DNA of 64,000 nt. Origin: an uncultured Lachnospiraceae bacterium. GTDB taxonomy: Bacteria > Bacillota > Clostridia > Lachnospirales > Lachnospiraceae. Position 1 is the stretch's first letter. Every line of letters begins with the position of its first letter. The stretch lies in NCBI GenBank assembly GCA_947571775.1, contig CANOZK010000010.1, forward strand, positions 1 to 64,000, written 5' to 3'. The position numbers were made by a program, and so were the translations under genes. Positions 45,961 through 55,314 of this stretch are shown piece by piece. The notes below the pieces were generated by a model. It was not told the origin of the DNA. It did not search any database and worked only from the letters and a program-made list of their open reading frames with translations.

Positions 45961-46989
45961 CTATTTTCGGAACATGGTATCCAACTGGGCGCGCAGCACC
46001 TTTAAGCTGTCAACCACATTCTCATAATCCATTCTCTTTGGCCCCACAATACCAATCGTCCCGCGGATGCCTTGGCCAAGCTCATAAGTGGCGGTCACCA
46101 CACTGCAATCCTTCATGGTCTTGATAGGCGCCTCATCTCCAATATACACCTGGATACCAGTACTCTCTTCGTCGGCCATCGTCTCCTTGACCAAATCCAC
46201 AAGCTGCTGCTTCTCCTCGAAAGTGGAAATAAATTCGCTGGCTTTGGAACTGTCGCTCAGTTCTGGATACTTAAAGATATTAGTAGCGCCTGATGTATAA
46301 ATCTCCAGATCCTCATCCACCTGTATCACATTAGCGACCGCATCCAAAACACTGCTCACTACTTCCCCATATTCGCCGGCCTGCTCTTTTAGCTGGGCAA
46401 TCATCCCCAGGTTAATCTCTGCTGCCGGAATCCCGTTGAGACTGTTATTCAGCAGAAAATTCAGCTTGAAAATGGTGTCGTCGCTCATCTGCTCTTCCAA
46501 ATCAATGATCTCATTGCGGATACGGTTTCCTTCCGTAACTACGACCACCACCAACTGCAGATTGTTCAGCCTGGACAACTGAATAAATTTTAACCGGTCG
46601 CTGGAAAAAGAAGGCGCGGAAATCAGGGTCGCGTAGTTGGTGTTCTGTGCCAGCGTCCGCACCACCTGCTTTAACACTTTCTCCATTTTATCGGTCTTCT
46701 CAATCATCAAGTCCTTGATTTCTGCAATTTCCTCGTCCTTTTCGGCCATCAGTGCATCTACATATAAGCGGTATCCCTTGTCGGAGGGAATTCTCCCTGC
46801 GGAAGTATGCGGCTGATGAATATAACCCATGTCTTCCAGATCTGACATTTCGTTGCGTATTGTGGCGGAGCTGAGGTTCAGATCCGTAAACTTTGAAATG
46901 GTCCTGGATCCTACCGGCTCCCCGGTTTCCAGATATGTTTGGATAATCGCCTTCAGAATTTTCTTCTTACGCCCATCCAGTTGTTCCAT
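45961..46989 (-). CDS. hrcA: Heat-inducible transcription repressor HrcA
   Basis: 342 residues: winged-helix N-terminus (LDGRKKKILKAIIQTYLETGEPVGSRTI in part), GAF-like centre and the VIGPKRMDY-type end. Binds CIRCE and represses the hrcA-grpE-dnaK-dnaJ operon; GroEL assists folding. The frame extends to TTG at 47013 but ATG at 46989 with GGAGAGGAG is the start. Confidence 0.96.
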   Translation of the reverse strand: MEQLDGRKKKILKAIIQTYLETGEPVGSRTISKFTDLNLSSATIRNEMSDLEDMGYIHQPHTSAGRIPSDKGYRLYVDALMAEKDEEIAEIKDLMIEKTDKMEKVLKQVVRTLAQNTNYATLISAPSFSSDRLKFIQLSRLNNLQLVVVVVTEGNRIRNEIIDLEEQMSDDTIFKLNFLLNNSLNGIPAAEINLGMIAQLKEQAGEYGEVVSSVLDAVANVIQVDEDLEIYTSGATNIFKYPELSDSSKASEFISTFEEKQQLVDLVKETMADEESTGIQVYIGDEAPIKTMKDCSVVTATYELGQGIRGTIGIVGPKRMDYENVVDSLKVLRAQLDTMFRK

Positions 46990-47019
46990 CCCTCGCTCCT
47001 CTCCTTTTCTCAAGGGTTG

Positions 47020-47046
47020 TTAGCACTCATTCTTTTGGAGTGCTAA
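47020..47046 (-). promoter_or_regulatory. CIRCE operator (HrcA binding site)
   Basis: Perfect inverted repeat TTAGCACTC, 9 bases, GAGTGCTAA. It is 12 bases downstream of the -10 box and 30 bases before the hrcA ATG, the classic position for HrcA control. Confidence 0.97.
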
Positions 47047-47058
47047 CATCTTAATAAC

Positions 47059-47087
47059 AATATACACCTCTCTCCTTTTTTTGTCAA
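47059..47087 (-). promoter_or_regulatory. Sigma-A promoter of the heat-shock operon
   Basis: Minus strand TTGACA (47082-47087), 17 bases, TATATT (47059-47064), directly upstream of the CIRCE site. Confidence 0.85.
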
Positions 47088-47110
47088 GAGGTGGAAATAA
47101 TTTTTTTGCA

Positions 47111-48262
47111 TTACATTTTTTCTGCTATCTCAATGAGTTGAGAAGCCGTATTCTCCCATGTGAAGCGTTTTTCCAGCCGTGCATAAGTATTTTGCACCGC
47201 CTTGTGTGCGTACTGTGTATTTTGCGCGGCATACCGTATGGCCTCCATAATATTTTCCACGCCGTTTTTTGACAGCACCGCTCCATATTCCCGGTTCAAA
47301 ATCAATTCCTTAGAGCCGCCGTTTGTTGTTGTGACCACATAACATCCGCAGGCCGCCGCCTCCAGTACAGAAGTCGGAAAGCCCTCTGGATAATCCGTGG
47401 GCAGGCAGAAAATATCCGAACTTCGTAAAAGAGAGACAACGTGCTCAAAATCCAGCCGCCCAAGTAAATACACCTGCGGCAGATCCGCCTGCCGGATGTG
47501 CTCATACAACGCGCCGTCTCCCGCAATCAGAAGCGCAATGTCCAGGCCCGATTTCTGAAGTTTGCTTGCGGCTGCCACAAGTTTTCCGATTCCCTTTTCC
47601 TTCACCAGCCGTCCGGCGTAGGCGACAATCGTCTTATTTTGCAGCGAGAACCTCTCCCGGTAATTTTCCACAGGATGCGCAGACTTTTCACGAATGTCTT
47701 TCAAATCCACTGCGTTGTAAAGAATTCCATCGGAAACAATCCCAAAATGGCCAAGCCAGTCGCAACAGTCCTGCGAAACTCCGTAAAAATGCCTGCACTT
47801 AGATTTTACCAGAACAGAAATCAAATGTTCATAAATATGGCCGCAAAAATCAAAGATTGGATGATTCACCGTAAAATGATTGGTCCCGTGTTCCATCACA
47901 ATGCAGGGTGTGCGTGTTTTTTTTGCGAAGGAAACCGCGTAAAGGGAGTGGACGTAAAACCGCGTCTGCACAACAATAAAATCAAAGCGAAGCCTGTGCA
48001 GGGCTTTGTCCATCCTGCGAAATAATTTGCCGTATTTCAATACCGGAAACCGCCCGTCCAGAAGATTCCAGCACGGCATCCGGTAAATCGTGAGTCCGTC
48101 TTGAACCTCTTTTGACGGAAGGGAAAATACATTGGAAGTCACAATCGTGACACGATTCCCCCGCGCTAGAAGCTCCTTTGCAAGATTATATGTGTAACGC
48201 TCCACTCCGCCAAGGTTTGGAAGATAGTTTGCCGCAAATATACCATAATGTTTTCTGCTCAT
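47111..48262 (-). CDS. Glycosyltransferase family 4
   Basis: 383-residue GT-B enzyme. N-terminal NLGGVERYTYNLAKELLARG and C-terminal donor-site region VAYAGRLVKEKGIGKLV with LPTDYPEGFPTSVLEAAACG. It probably adds one sugar to an undecaprenyl-linked glycan. Last gene of the LicD-LicD-flippase-GT4 run; no clear terminator separates it from the hrcA promoter. Confidence 0.9.
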   Translation of the reverse strand: MSRKHYGIFAANYLPNLGGVERYTYNLAKELLARGNRVTIVTSNVFSLPSKEVQDGLTIYRMPCWNLLDGRFPVLKYGKLFRRMDKALHRLRFDFIVVQTRFYVHSLYAVSFAKKTRTPCIVMEHGTNHFTVNHPIFDFCGHIYEHLISVLVKSKCRHFYGVSQDCCDWLGHFGIVSDGILYNAVDLKDIREKSAHPVENYRERFSLQNKTIVAYAGRLVKEKGIGKLVAAASKLQKSGLDIALLIAGDGALYEHIRQADLPQVYLLGRLDFEHVVSLLRSSDIFCLPTDYPEGFPTSVLEAAACGCYVVTTTNGGSKELILNREYGAVLSKNGVENIMEAIRYAAQNTQYAHKAVQNTYARLEKRFTWENTASQLIEIAEKM

Positions 48263-48272
48263 GTTTTTCTCC

Positions 48273-49547
48273 CTATATATGACATCCCGATTCCCATTTT
48301 TTCAGATAATACCCGGCCATCATCAGATAAATTGCAGACAGCAGCACCATCATCAGGGCATATGCCCAGGCCGCCCCGGTCATTCCATAGATTCGTGTCA
48401 ATCGGGGAACCGCCACGGCAGCCACAGCAGAAGTCGCCACGCAGCCAGCCAGGCATGCATACTGATGGCGCATCACCACGATCACAAACTGAAACATCAA
48501 ATAGACGGCGGAAAAAACGCCTCCCGCCACGACGATGCACAATTCCCCGCGGTACGCGGACAAGTCTGTATGGTAAAACCAGGAAAGCACCGGAATCCCC
48601 AGCAGCCAAGCGCCCGCCAGACCCAGAATAGCAAACCCCAGAAGCAGAGCCGCCTGTCTGCCCAGCAGCTTTAAAAGCGCTGCCTTTTCGCCTTGATGGT
48701 ACATGACCGAAAGCCTGGTTAAAAGGGGCTTAAACAGAAAGCCCGCCAAAAGATTCATAACAAATGCAGGCATATAAATCATATTGAAATAAGAAAGCAT
48801 TTCTTCGCCCTGGCTGGCGTCCATGGCGTATTTTGCCGCACTGTTTAGATAAACCGTCAAAAAAGAATTGACGAACAGCGGCAGGCAGTCCCAAAACAAC
48901 TGCTTTAGAGCCGCCCAATCCCAGACAGGCCGCAACTTGGCAAAAACCCCGATCAGATTCCGGTCAATCACCAGCAAGCTCCCGATATAGACCAGGCTTA
49001 AAAACGCCAGCGCCGAAACCAGATCGCCGAACAACAGCAGATGAGCCGCAAACGCCGCCAGAAACAGCACTGTTTCATAGAAAATACATTTTCCTGTTAC
49101 GTCATACCGTTCTTTTTGCTGATAAAGCCCTTCCATCACATCCGCGACGGCTTCCGCCGCCTTCAATACCAAAATCCAGAAAAAAGCCGCCAGTTTTTCC
49201 CCCCGGTATCCGCCATAAAAGCCCCATAGAACACCGCCCAACAGCATTACCCCGCAGGTCGTCAGGCGGAAGCTGAAATACTGGCTAAAGGAAAACCGTT
49301 CCGTCACATCGGATACCTGGTACGTCCGCACATTAAAATAACCAATGGTCAAGAGCTGCTGCCCCGCAGCCATCACAATGGTAAAAACGCCCGCCTCATA
49401 AGGCCCGCTGATCCTGGACAGCAGCCAGAACATCAGAAACGTGCTGGCCGAATATGTCGTCCCGGACAGAACCGTCCAGAAATACGTGCTGCCCGGCGAA
49501 CTTTTGGTCTGATTTCCCAGAAAAAACTTTCTAACCGTCTGTTTCAT
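48273..49547 (-). CDS. Polysaccharide flippase (Wzx/MVF-like)
   Basis: 424 residues with about twelve membrane helices, hydrophobic throughout, of the polysaccharide_synt / MATE-like flippase superfamily. It should move lipid-linked glycan units across the membrane. ATG at 49547; a TTG one codon earlier is less likely. It overlaps the end of the first LicD gene by 17 bases. Confidence 0.85.
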   Translation of the reverse strand: MKQTVRKFFLGNQTKSSPGSTYFWTVLSGTTYSASTFLMFWLLSRISGPYEAGVFTIVMAAGQQLLTIGYFNVRTYQVSDVTERFSFSQYFSFRLTTCGVMLLGGVLWGFYGGYRGEKLAAFFWILVLKAAEAVADVMEGLYQQKERYDVTGKCIFYETVLFLAAFAAHLLLFGDLVSALAFLSLVYIGSLLVIDRNLIGVFAKLRPVWDWAALKQLFWDCLPLFVNSFLTVYLNSAAKYAMDASQGEEMLSYFNMIYMPAFVMNLLAGFLFKPLLTRLSVMYHQGEKAALLKLLGRQAALLLGFAILGLAGAWLLGIPVLSWFYHTDLSAYRGELCIVVAGGVFSAVYLMFQFVIVVMRHQYACLAGCVATSAVAAVAVPRLTRIYGMTGAAWAYALMMVLLSAIYLMMAGYYLKKWESGCHI

Positions 49548-50376
49548 CAAATTTTAACCTGCCTGAATAATGATTGACCCGCTGATCCTCCGGCGGCAAT
49601 TCCCAGTAATCGCCGTAGGAATTCTGCAAAGCCATATGATTGTGGTTCATCAGCTTTATTGGAATTCCCTCAAACTCTCCTTCCTGGAGCGGGAAAATAT
49701 CCGAGAGCCGCAGCATATATTTCTCCGGCTGGATATCATAGAGCAGCGTCACCAGATCGCCCTGCCCCCGATAGCGCAGGGAAGCCTTTCGGATTCTCGA
49801 CAAAATCAGATTCATAGGCATCACTTTAAGCAAAACATGCATGAAACGGCAAATCCCGCGGATGCCTTTTGCCTTCCAGTCTTCTCCCGGAATCATCGGA
49901 CAAGCCAAGTTTTTCATAATATAAATCTGATTCCAGAAACGGATCTCACCGAACTGCCGTTTCTGTTTTTCCTCTTGCTCTGGTATTTGATCAAATGGAA
50001 AAATATCCACGCGGATACCGTGCCAGTATTCCCACAGACTCTCCTGTTCCGTTACATGGATCGTATGCGCCGCAGACATTTTGGTAAACATATCGGAACA
50101 GTTTTTCTGGATAAATCCGCTGGACAGCACAAAACGATCTCCCAGCTCCCCAGGAGCCACCTGCAAAAAGCGCTCGTAATCCTCCCGCAGCATCCCCACG
50201 TCAATATCGTCATCCCATGGGATAAACCCCTGATGGCGCACCGCCCCCAGCGCAGTCCCCCAATGGGCAAAATAATCCAATTGGTATTTCTCGCAGATCC
50301 GGATAAATTCCCTGAGCACGGACAGCGACACCTGCTGCACCCGTTTAAGATCCCCCGGCTGATATTCCATCATCAT
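49531..50376 (-). CDS. LicD-family phosphotransferase (1)
   Basis: 281 residues. Nucleotidyltransferase-fold LicD signature HWGTALGAVRHQGFIPWDDDIDVGM with the Asp triad. LicD proteins transfer phosphocholine or related phospho-groups to teichoic acid or capsule sugars. It starts with three ATG codons in a row overlapping the stop of the second LicD gene (ATGATG). Confidence 0.9.
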   Translation of the reverse strand: MMMEYQPGDLKRVQQVSLSVLREFIRICEKYQLDYFAHWGTALGAVRHQGFIPWDDDIDVGMLREDYERFLQVAPGELGDRFVLSSGFIQKNCSDMFTKMSAAHTIHVTEQESLWEYWHGIRVDIFPFDQIPEQEEKQKRQFGEIRFWNQIYIMKNLACPMIPGEDWKAKGIRGICRFMHVLLKVMPMNLILSRIRKASLRYRGQGDLVTLLYDIQPEKYMLRLSDIFPLQEGEFEGIPIKLMNHNHMALQNSYGDYWELPPEDQRVNHYSGRLKFDETDG

Positions 50377-51251
50377 GCCTTTTCTTCCTCCTGCTTAGCA
50401 TAAGGGCCGAAATCCAGCCGGTGCAGCGAATGGTTATGCCGCTTTTCCACTGGCGGCAGGGTCATATAATCCCCGTATCTGCGTTTCAGATAAGCCTCGA
50501 TCTTTCCCGGAAACGAGATTTTCAGCCCGGAGAAATCCCTGTCCCTTGTCGGAAAAATGTGTTTCTTATATACAATGCTGGTAAAGGGTGTCGTCGGGTC
50601 GAAATAAAACGCCACCCGTTTCGTTTTTACATGCCTGTATTTGACGATTATCCGTTTCGCCTTGCGATACCAGAACGCTGAATCCAGATGTAGCAATTTT
50701 AACCATTTATGCGCAATTTTGCACAGGAAATATAGCAGCTTCGCCTTCCAGCCGCCAAAATACAAGACCGGCCGATCGATGCTGGCCAAAATCATCATTT
50801 TCCCATAAAACCAAGCCGCCCACGCCTGCCGCTTCATCACCCGGTTATCGTCGGGAATGTTGTCAAAACAAAAAATATCCAGGAAAATTCCCCACTCGCA
50901 ATCCAAATCCTGAAAGCATTCTTCCTGAAAACGGGTCCCCCGCAGAACCCACCGGGTGGTACACAGCGGCATACGGGGGTCTGTTTCGGCATTCAGCACC
51001 CCATATTTCTCCGGCTTCCAATGCGCCGCCACCTTTAAAAACCGCTCGTAATCCCTGCGGGCCATTCCTATATCAATGTCGTCATCCCATGGGATAAAGC
51101 CTCCATGGCGCACCGCGCCAATCGCCGTGCCGCCGCAGCCAAAATACTGGATATGATTCTCCCTGCACAGCAAATCAAATTCTTTCAGCATTTCCAGCTC
51201 CAATTTTTGCAGATGCTGTAAAGTCGCTTCCTCATATTCTTGGTAAAGCAT
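50373..51251 (-). CDS. LicD-family phosphotransferase (2)
   Basis: 292 residues with the motif GCGGTAIGAVRHGGFIPWDDDIDIG. It is related to the neighbouring LicD but clearly diverged, suggesting two different acceptors or donors. The long frame to 51350 has 33 extra codons; ATG at 51251 with TAGGAGGG six bases before it is the start. First gene of the operon, with its own promoter. No choline-supply genes (licA/licB/licC) are in the window, so the phospho-group is unknown. Confidence 0.9.
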   Translation of the reverse strand: MLYQEYEEATLQHLQKLELEMLKEFDLLCRENHIQYFGCGGTAIGAVRHGGFIPWDDDIDIGMARRDYERFLKVAAHWKPEKYGVLNAETDPRMPLCTTRWVLRGTRFQEECFQDLDCEWGIFLDIFCFDNIPDDNRVMKRQAWAAWFYGKMMILASIDRPVLYFGGWKAKLLYFLCKIAHKWLKLLHLDSAFWYRKAKRIIVKYRHVKTKRVAFYFDPTTPFTSIVYKKHIFPTRDRDFSGLKISFPGKIEAYLKRRYGDYMTLPPVEKRHNHSLHRLDFGPYAKQEEEKA

Positions 51252-51277
51252 GAAATCCCTCCTAAATAATTTAGTCC

Positions 51278-51306
51278 ATTCTACTACGGAATCCCTGAAA
51301 ATGCAA
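51278..51306 (-). promoter_or_regulatory. Promoter of the LicD operon
   Basis: Minus strand TTGCAT (51301-51306), 17 bases, TAGAAT (51278-51283), 27 bases before the LicD start. Confidence 0.6.
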
Positions 51307-51335
51307 ACTTCATTCCGCAGTCTTTTAAATAAAGA

Positions 51336-51364
51336 TTGACGCACAAACAAATATTATTTATTAT
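51336..51364 (+). promoter_or_regulatory. Promoter of phoP-phoR
   Basis: TTGACG (51336-51341), 17 bases and TATTAT (51359-51364), 38 bases before the response-regulator start; divergent from the LicD promoter. Confidence 0.6.
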
Positions 51365-51401
51365 TTTATCAGAAAATATTTTTGTGATAGGGGGCGACGA
51401 T

Positions 51402-52088
51402 ATGCAGCCAATTTATGTCGTTGAGGACGACGCCAATATCCGTGAAATTGAGCTGTTCGCTTTGAAAAACAGCGGCTATGAAACAGAGGGCTTTGAATGT
51501 GCGTCTGACTTTTTGAAACGTCTTCGGACAAAAACCCCCTCTTTGATCTTATTGGACATTATGCTCCCGGACGAGAACGGCATATCCCTCGTCCAAAAAC
51601 TGCGCTCCGATCCAAACACCCAAAATCTCCCCATTATCCTGGTCACCGCAAAGACAACGGAGATTGATAAGGTAAAAGGGCTGGATTCCGGCGCAGACGA
51701 TTATATTGCCAAGCCCTTCGGCGTCATGGAACTGATCTCCCGCGTCAAGGCGCTTCTTCGCAGAACAAAGCCGGATAAATCAAAGGACGCGCTGATTTTA
51801 TCCGATATTATTTTATCCAGAACAAATCGCTCCTGTCAGGTATGCGGAACGCCCGTTGAGTTAACCTACAAGGAATTTGAACTGTTGTCCCTTCTGATTC
51901 AGAATGCCGGGATGGTCCTTACCAGAGATGTTTTGATGGAAAAGATCTGGGGAATCGACTTTATGGGAGAATCCAGGACGCTGGACGTACATATCAAAAC
52001 CCTGCGCAAAAAACTGGGAGCTGCGGGCAAGCACATCAAAACCGTGCGAAATGTGGGATACTTAGCGGACAAAGGAGCCTGCCCATGA
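51402..52088 (+). CDS. OmpR/PhoB-family response regulator (PhoP-like)
   Basis: 228 residues: receiver domain with phospho-acceptor Asp in SLILLDIMLPDE and Lys in AKPFG, then a winged-helix DNA-binding domain (MGESRTLDVHIKTLRKKLG). ATG at 51402 follows GGGGG at a good distance; the frame upstream is open for 22 codons but has no ribosome site. The adjacent Na/Pi cotransporter and a TTTACA direct repeat before it suggest a phosphate-response role. Confidence 0.9.
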   Translation: MQPIYVVEDDANIREIELFALKNSGYETEGFECASDFLKRLRTKTPSLILLDIMLPDENGISLVQKLRSDPNTQNLPIILVTAKTTEIDKVKGLDSGADDYIAKPFGVMELISRVKALLRRTKPDKSKDALILSDIILSRTNRSCQVCGTPVELTYKEFELLSLLIQNAGMVLTRDVLMEKIWGIDFMGESRTLDVHIKTLRKKLGAAGKHIKTVRNVGYLADKGACP

Positions 52089-53413
52089 CAAGAAAGATCA
52101 ACCTGAATTTCATGCTGGTGAGCGCCGTTTCTATCCTTCTGACGGTATGCCTTACCACTGTTGTCTCCTACCGTTTTTTTCAAAAAGAGGTATTCTCCGA
52201 TCTCTCCTCTTTTGCAGAAATCATTGAAGATTTGGATTTCATGGAGCAGATGAAGGACAAAAGATTTGTAAAACCGGAAGACGAGCTGAGAATTACCTGG
52301 ATTTCCGAAGACGGATCGGTACTGTATGACAGCTATACCAGCGGCGTCGCCCTGAATAATCATAAGAACCGGCCGGAGATTACACAGGCCGCCCAGACGG
52401 GAAAGGGCTTCTGCATCCGCAAGTCGGAAACCATGGGGCAGAATATCTTTTTTTATGCAAAAAAAACGGAGGACGGGAAATTTATCCGCATTGCAAAAGA
52501 GGCGGGAAGCATCTGGAATGTTTACAAAAATACGCTGCCCATCACCTTGCTGATCGCCGTTTTATCCTTCCTGATCTCCATCGGAATCGCCCGCCATCTC
52601 ACAAAAGCGTTTGTCAAACCAATCGAGCTGATGGCGTCCGATATGAACCACTTAGAAGCCATCACCGCCTACAAGGAGCTGATGCCTTTTATGGAACGGA
52701 TACGCTCCCAGCACGAGGAAGCGCTGAAAAACGCAAAAATCCGGCAGGAATTTACCGCGAACGTCAGCCATGAATTAAAGACCCCGCTGACCTCCATATC
52801 CGGTTATTCGGAGCTGATTGCAAACGGAATGGCCACAAAAAAAGATAGCCGCCATTTTGCGGAAGAAATCCACAGCAATGCTCAGAGACTTCTGACTCTG
52901 ATCAACGACATTTTGCAGCTATCTGAACTGGACGATTTTCCAGAAAATAAACTTCTCTTTGAATCCGTAGATATCTACGAACTTGCCAGGGACTGCATGG
53001 ATATGATGCAGCCGGTGGCGGACAAACATGGGATTACCCTTTCCTTAAAGGGCACTCCGCTGCCAATCCGTGCCAACCGGGAATTGATGGAAGAATTGCT
53101 TTATAATTTATGCGACAACGCAATCCGATACAACCGAAAAGGAGGCCATGTATGGGTCACGGTCACGGATCGGCTGATCGTCCAGGACGACGGAATCGGC
53201 ATCTCCAAAAAATATCAAAAGCGCGTGTTTGAGCGTTTCTTTCGCGTGGACAAAAGCCGTTCCAAGAAAACCGGCGGCACGGGTCTAGGCCTGGCCATTG
53301 TAAAGCATATCGCCGAGGTTCACCATGCCGCAGTTCTGTTGGACAGCGACGAAGAGATCGGAACAACCGTATGCGTGAAATTTTCCGGCGTCTCCTCTTC
53401 TACTCTAATTTAG
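52085..53413 (+). CDS. Sensor histidine kinase (PhoR-like)
   Basis: 442 residues. Two membrane helices (about 10-30 and 155-172) enclose an extracellular PAS-like sensor. Then come a short HAMP-like linker, the H box VSHELKTPLTSISGY (about 230), N box YNLCDNAIRYN and G boxes DDGIGISKKY / GGTGLGLAIVKHI. It overlaps the regulator by 4 bases and the convergent Na/Pi gene by 14. Confidence 0.92.
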   Translation: MTRKINLNFMLVSAVSILLTVCLTTVVSYRFFQKEVFSDLSSFAEIIEDLDFMEQMKDKRFVKPEDELRITWISEDGSVLYDSYTSGVALNNHKNRPEITQAAQTGKGFCIRKSETMGQNIFFYAKKTEDGKFIRIAKEAGSIWNVYKNTLPITLLIAVLSFLISIGIARHLTKAFVKPIELMASDMNHLEAITAYKELMPFMERIRSQHEEALKNAKIRQEFTANVSHELKTPLTSISGYSELIANGMATKKDSRHFAEEIHSNAQRLLTLINDILQLSELDDFPENKLLFESVDIYELARDCMDMMQPVADKHGITLSLKGTPLPIRANRELMEELLYNLCDNAIRYNRKGGHVWVTVTDRLIVQDDGIGISKKYQKRVFERFFRVDKSRSKKTGGTGLGLAIVKHIAEVHHAAVLLDSDEEIGTTVCVKFSGVSSSTLI

Positions 53414-55076
53414 CGGACTGCACTGTCTCAATAATGTGAAGACAGTGCTCTGCTACCTTCCTTAAACCTTGAAGAATATCCGAAAGAATAAATCCCATAT
53501 CTACACTACATTTATCTTCTCTCAAGCGTCTTTTATGGTCTTTTAGAATCCTTTTCTCCATGCGGTTCAGTTCGTTTTCCAGTTGATACGCGTCGTTTGC
53601 AATGATGGTTGCGGGATTTTCCCAATATTTCATGGTATGCTTTACCAAAGATGACACCATATTGCTATATAATAGTAAATCTCCCTTTGCTTCCTTTGAG
53701 AAAACAAGCTTTTTCTTCTCCATTTTTTTGATGCTAAATACAATCCCCAATGCATAGTCCGCAATGCGCTCAATATTGCCCACACAATGCTGCATCAGAG
53801 ACAATTCCTTGGAATCTGACTTGGACAGCGGACAGCGTCCGATTTGGAACATATAATCGTTGATTTTTTCTTCATACCGGTCAACGTAATTCTCCAAATC
53901 CTCCACATATGCCGCTGTTTTTTTTGTATAATGCAAAAGCAAAGAAAGCGCTTCATTGGCCGTTTCGCTCGCCAGCGCCAGCATCGCCCCGGTCGTTTTT
54001 TTACACTGCCTCAGTGCAAAGGCGGGGTTTTCCAAAAAGCGTTTATCCATGTTTGACAAAGCCGCCAGTTTCGACGAAGGCTTCTGTATCATATCGGCAT
54101 GTTTCTCCGGGACAGAGACGCTTGCCAGAGTAACCAACTTGTAGGAAAACGGAAACAACACAATGGTAGCAAACACATTAAAACATGAATGAATCATGGC
54201 AATACCCGTCGACGTCGCAGTCTGTTCCAGGAAATCAAATGGGTAGAAATAGTGGGCCGCATAAAAGACTGCGATAAATACCGCCGTTCCAATCACATTA
54301 AAATACAAATGGATAAACGCCACCCTTTTTGCATTGGTCTTCGCCCCAATAGAAGATAAAAGCGCCGTCACGCAAGTTCCGATATTCTGCCCCATGATAA
54401 TAGGCAAAACTGCGGAATAGGGAATCGCCCCGGTTGCACAAAGCGCCTGAAGAATACCGATCGACGCAGAGGAACTCTGTATCATGGCGGTCAATATGGC
54501 TCCCACAATGATTCCAATTACCGGATTGGAGAACGCGACAAACAATCTGGTAAATTGAGGAATATCTTTCAAAGGCTCCACCGCAGAACTCATGGTATCC
54601 ATACCAAACATCAAAATCGCAAACCCGACTAGGATGCCTCCCACGTCTTTTTTCCGCTCCGATTTACTGAACATCAGAAAAATAACTCCGATTATCGCCA
54701 GTATAGGGGAAAATGCATCCGGTTTGAGCATCAGAACAAAGAAATTGTCACTTTTGATGCCGGAAAGGCTCAAAATCCAGGAGGTAATCGTGGTTCCGAT
54801 ATTCGCGCCCATAATGATTCCCACCGCCTGCTTTAGCTGCATAATCCCGGAATTGACAAAACCCACTACCATAACCGTCGTTGCCGAGGAAGATTGTATC
54901 ACCGCGGTTGTCACTGCGCCAAGCAATACTCCTTTGAATGGGCTGTCCGTCATTTTTGAAAGAATGGACTCCATTCTGCCGCCGGAAAGCTTAGAAAGTC
55001 CATCGCCCAACACGCCCATTCCATAAAGGAACAGCGCCAACCCTCCAAGCATTGTAAAAATATTTAGAATACTCAT
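53400..55076 (-). CDS. Na+/phosphate cotransporter family protein with PhoU-like domain
   Basis: 558 residues. The membrane half has two Na/Pi repeats, each with QSSSA (AVTTAVIQSSSATTVM; AMIQSSSASIGIL), and the C-terminal third (about 340-558) is a helical PhoU-like domain. It likely moves phosphate or sets Pi signalling. The upstream region carries a PhoP-box-like direct repeat, and the convergent PhoPR genes share its 3' end. Confidence 0.92.
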   Translation of the reverse strand: MSILNIFTMLGGLALFLYGMGVLGDGLSKLSGGRMESILSKMTDSPFKGVLLGAVTTAVIQSSSATTVMVVGFVNSGIMQLKQAVGIIMGANIGTTITSWILSLSGIKSDNFFVLMLKPDAFSPILAIIGVIFLMFSKSERKKDVGGILVGFAILMFGMDTMSSAVEPLKDIPQFTRLFVAFSNPVIGIIVGAILTAMIQSSSASIGILQALCATGAIPYSAVLPIIMGQNIGTCVTALLSSIGAKTNAKRVAFIHLYFNVIGTAVFIAVFYAAHYFYPFDFLEQTATSTGIAMIHSCFNVFATIVLFPFSYKLVTLASVSVPEKHADMIQKPSSKLAALSNMDKRFLENPAFALRQCKKTTGAMLALASETANEALSLLLHYTKKTAAYVEDLENYVDRYEEKINDYMFQIGRCPLSKSDSKELSLMQHCVGNIERIADYALGIVFSIKKMEKKKLVFSKEAKGDLLLYSNMVSSLVKHTMKYWENPATIIANDAYQLENELNRMEKRILKDHKRRLREDKCSVDMGFILSDILQGLRKVAEHCLHIIETVQSAKLE

Positions 55077-55145
55077 TTTTCCCGCCTCTCTTTCGTCATT
55101 GTAAATTTACGGTATCACGCTCTTGTGAAATCAGAGAGATATATA

Positions 55146-55162
55146 TGTAAAGTTTATGTAAA
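55146..55162 (-). promoter_or_regulatory. PhoP-box-like direct repeat upstream of the Na/Pi gene
   Basis: Minus strand TTTACA, 5 bases, TTTACA (55157-55162 and 55146-55151), the 11-base spacing and sequence TTHACA-N5-TTHACA known for PhoP of Bacillus. It lies about 70 bases before the transporter start and next to phoPR. Family-based prediction only. Confidence 0.6.
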
Positions 55163-55178
55163 AAATGCGGATTCTCTC

Positions 55179-55207
55179 TTGTCATCTTTTCCCAAAAGTG
55201 CTAAACT
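55179..55207 (+). promoter_or_regulatory. Promoter of the cation antiporter leader
   Basis: TTGTCA (55179-55184), 17 bases and TAAACT (55202-55207), directly before the riboswitch-like leader. Confidence 0.5.
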
Positions 55208-55210
55208 AGA

Positions 55211-55314
55211 TTTAGTATTAGGAAGTAGCTTGCATGGCTATCCGTGTAATATGTTCCGTCAGCACGGGAAGATGTTTCCCCGGAGCATGTTGTAAAAAGC
55301 GAAACTTTTACTGC
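55211..55314 (+). promoter_or_regulatory. yybP-ykoY (Mn2+)-type riboswitch candidate
   Basis: A 100-base leader in front of a Ca2+/cation antiporter gene. It begins with a GGAAGTAGC stretch like the conserved GGGGAGTAG of the class and ends with AGCGAAACTTTTACTG, close to the conserved AGCGAGACCTTTACC end. P1 could form from AGTA...AG with CT...TACT. Its 3' strand is also the 5' arm of the following terminator, so ligand binding would favour read-through. Manganese is the ligand known for the class; here it is inferred. Confidence 0.6.
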
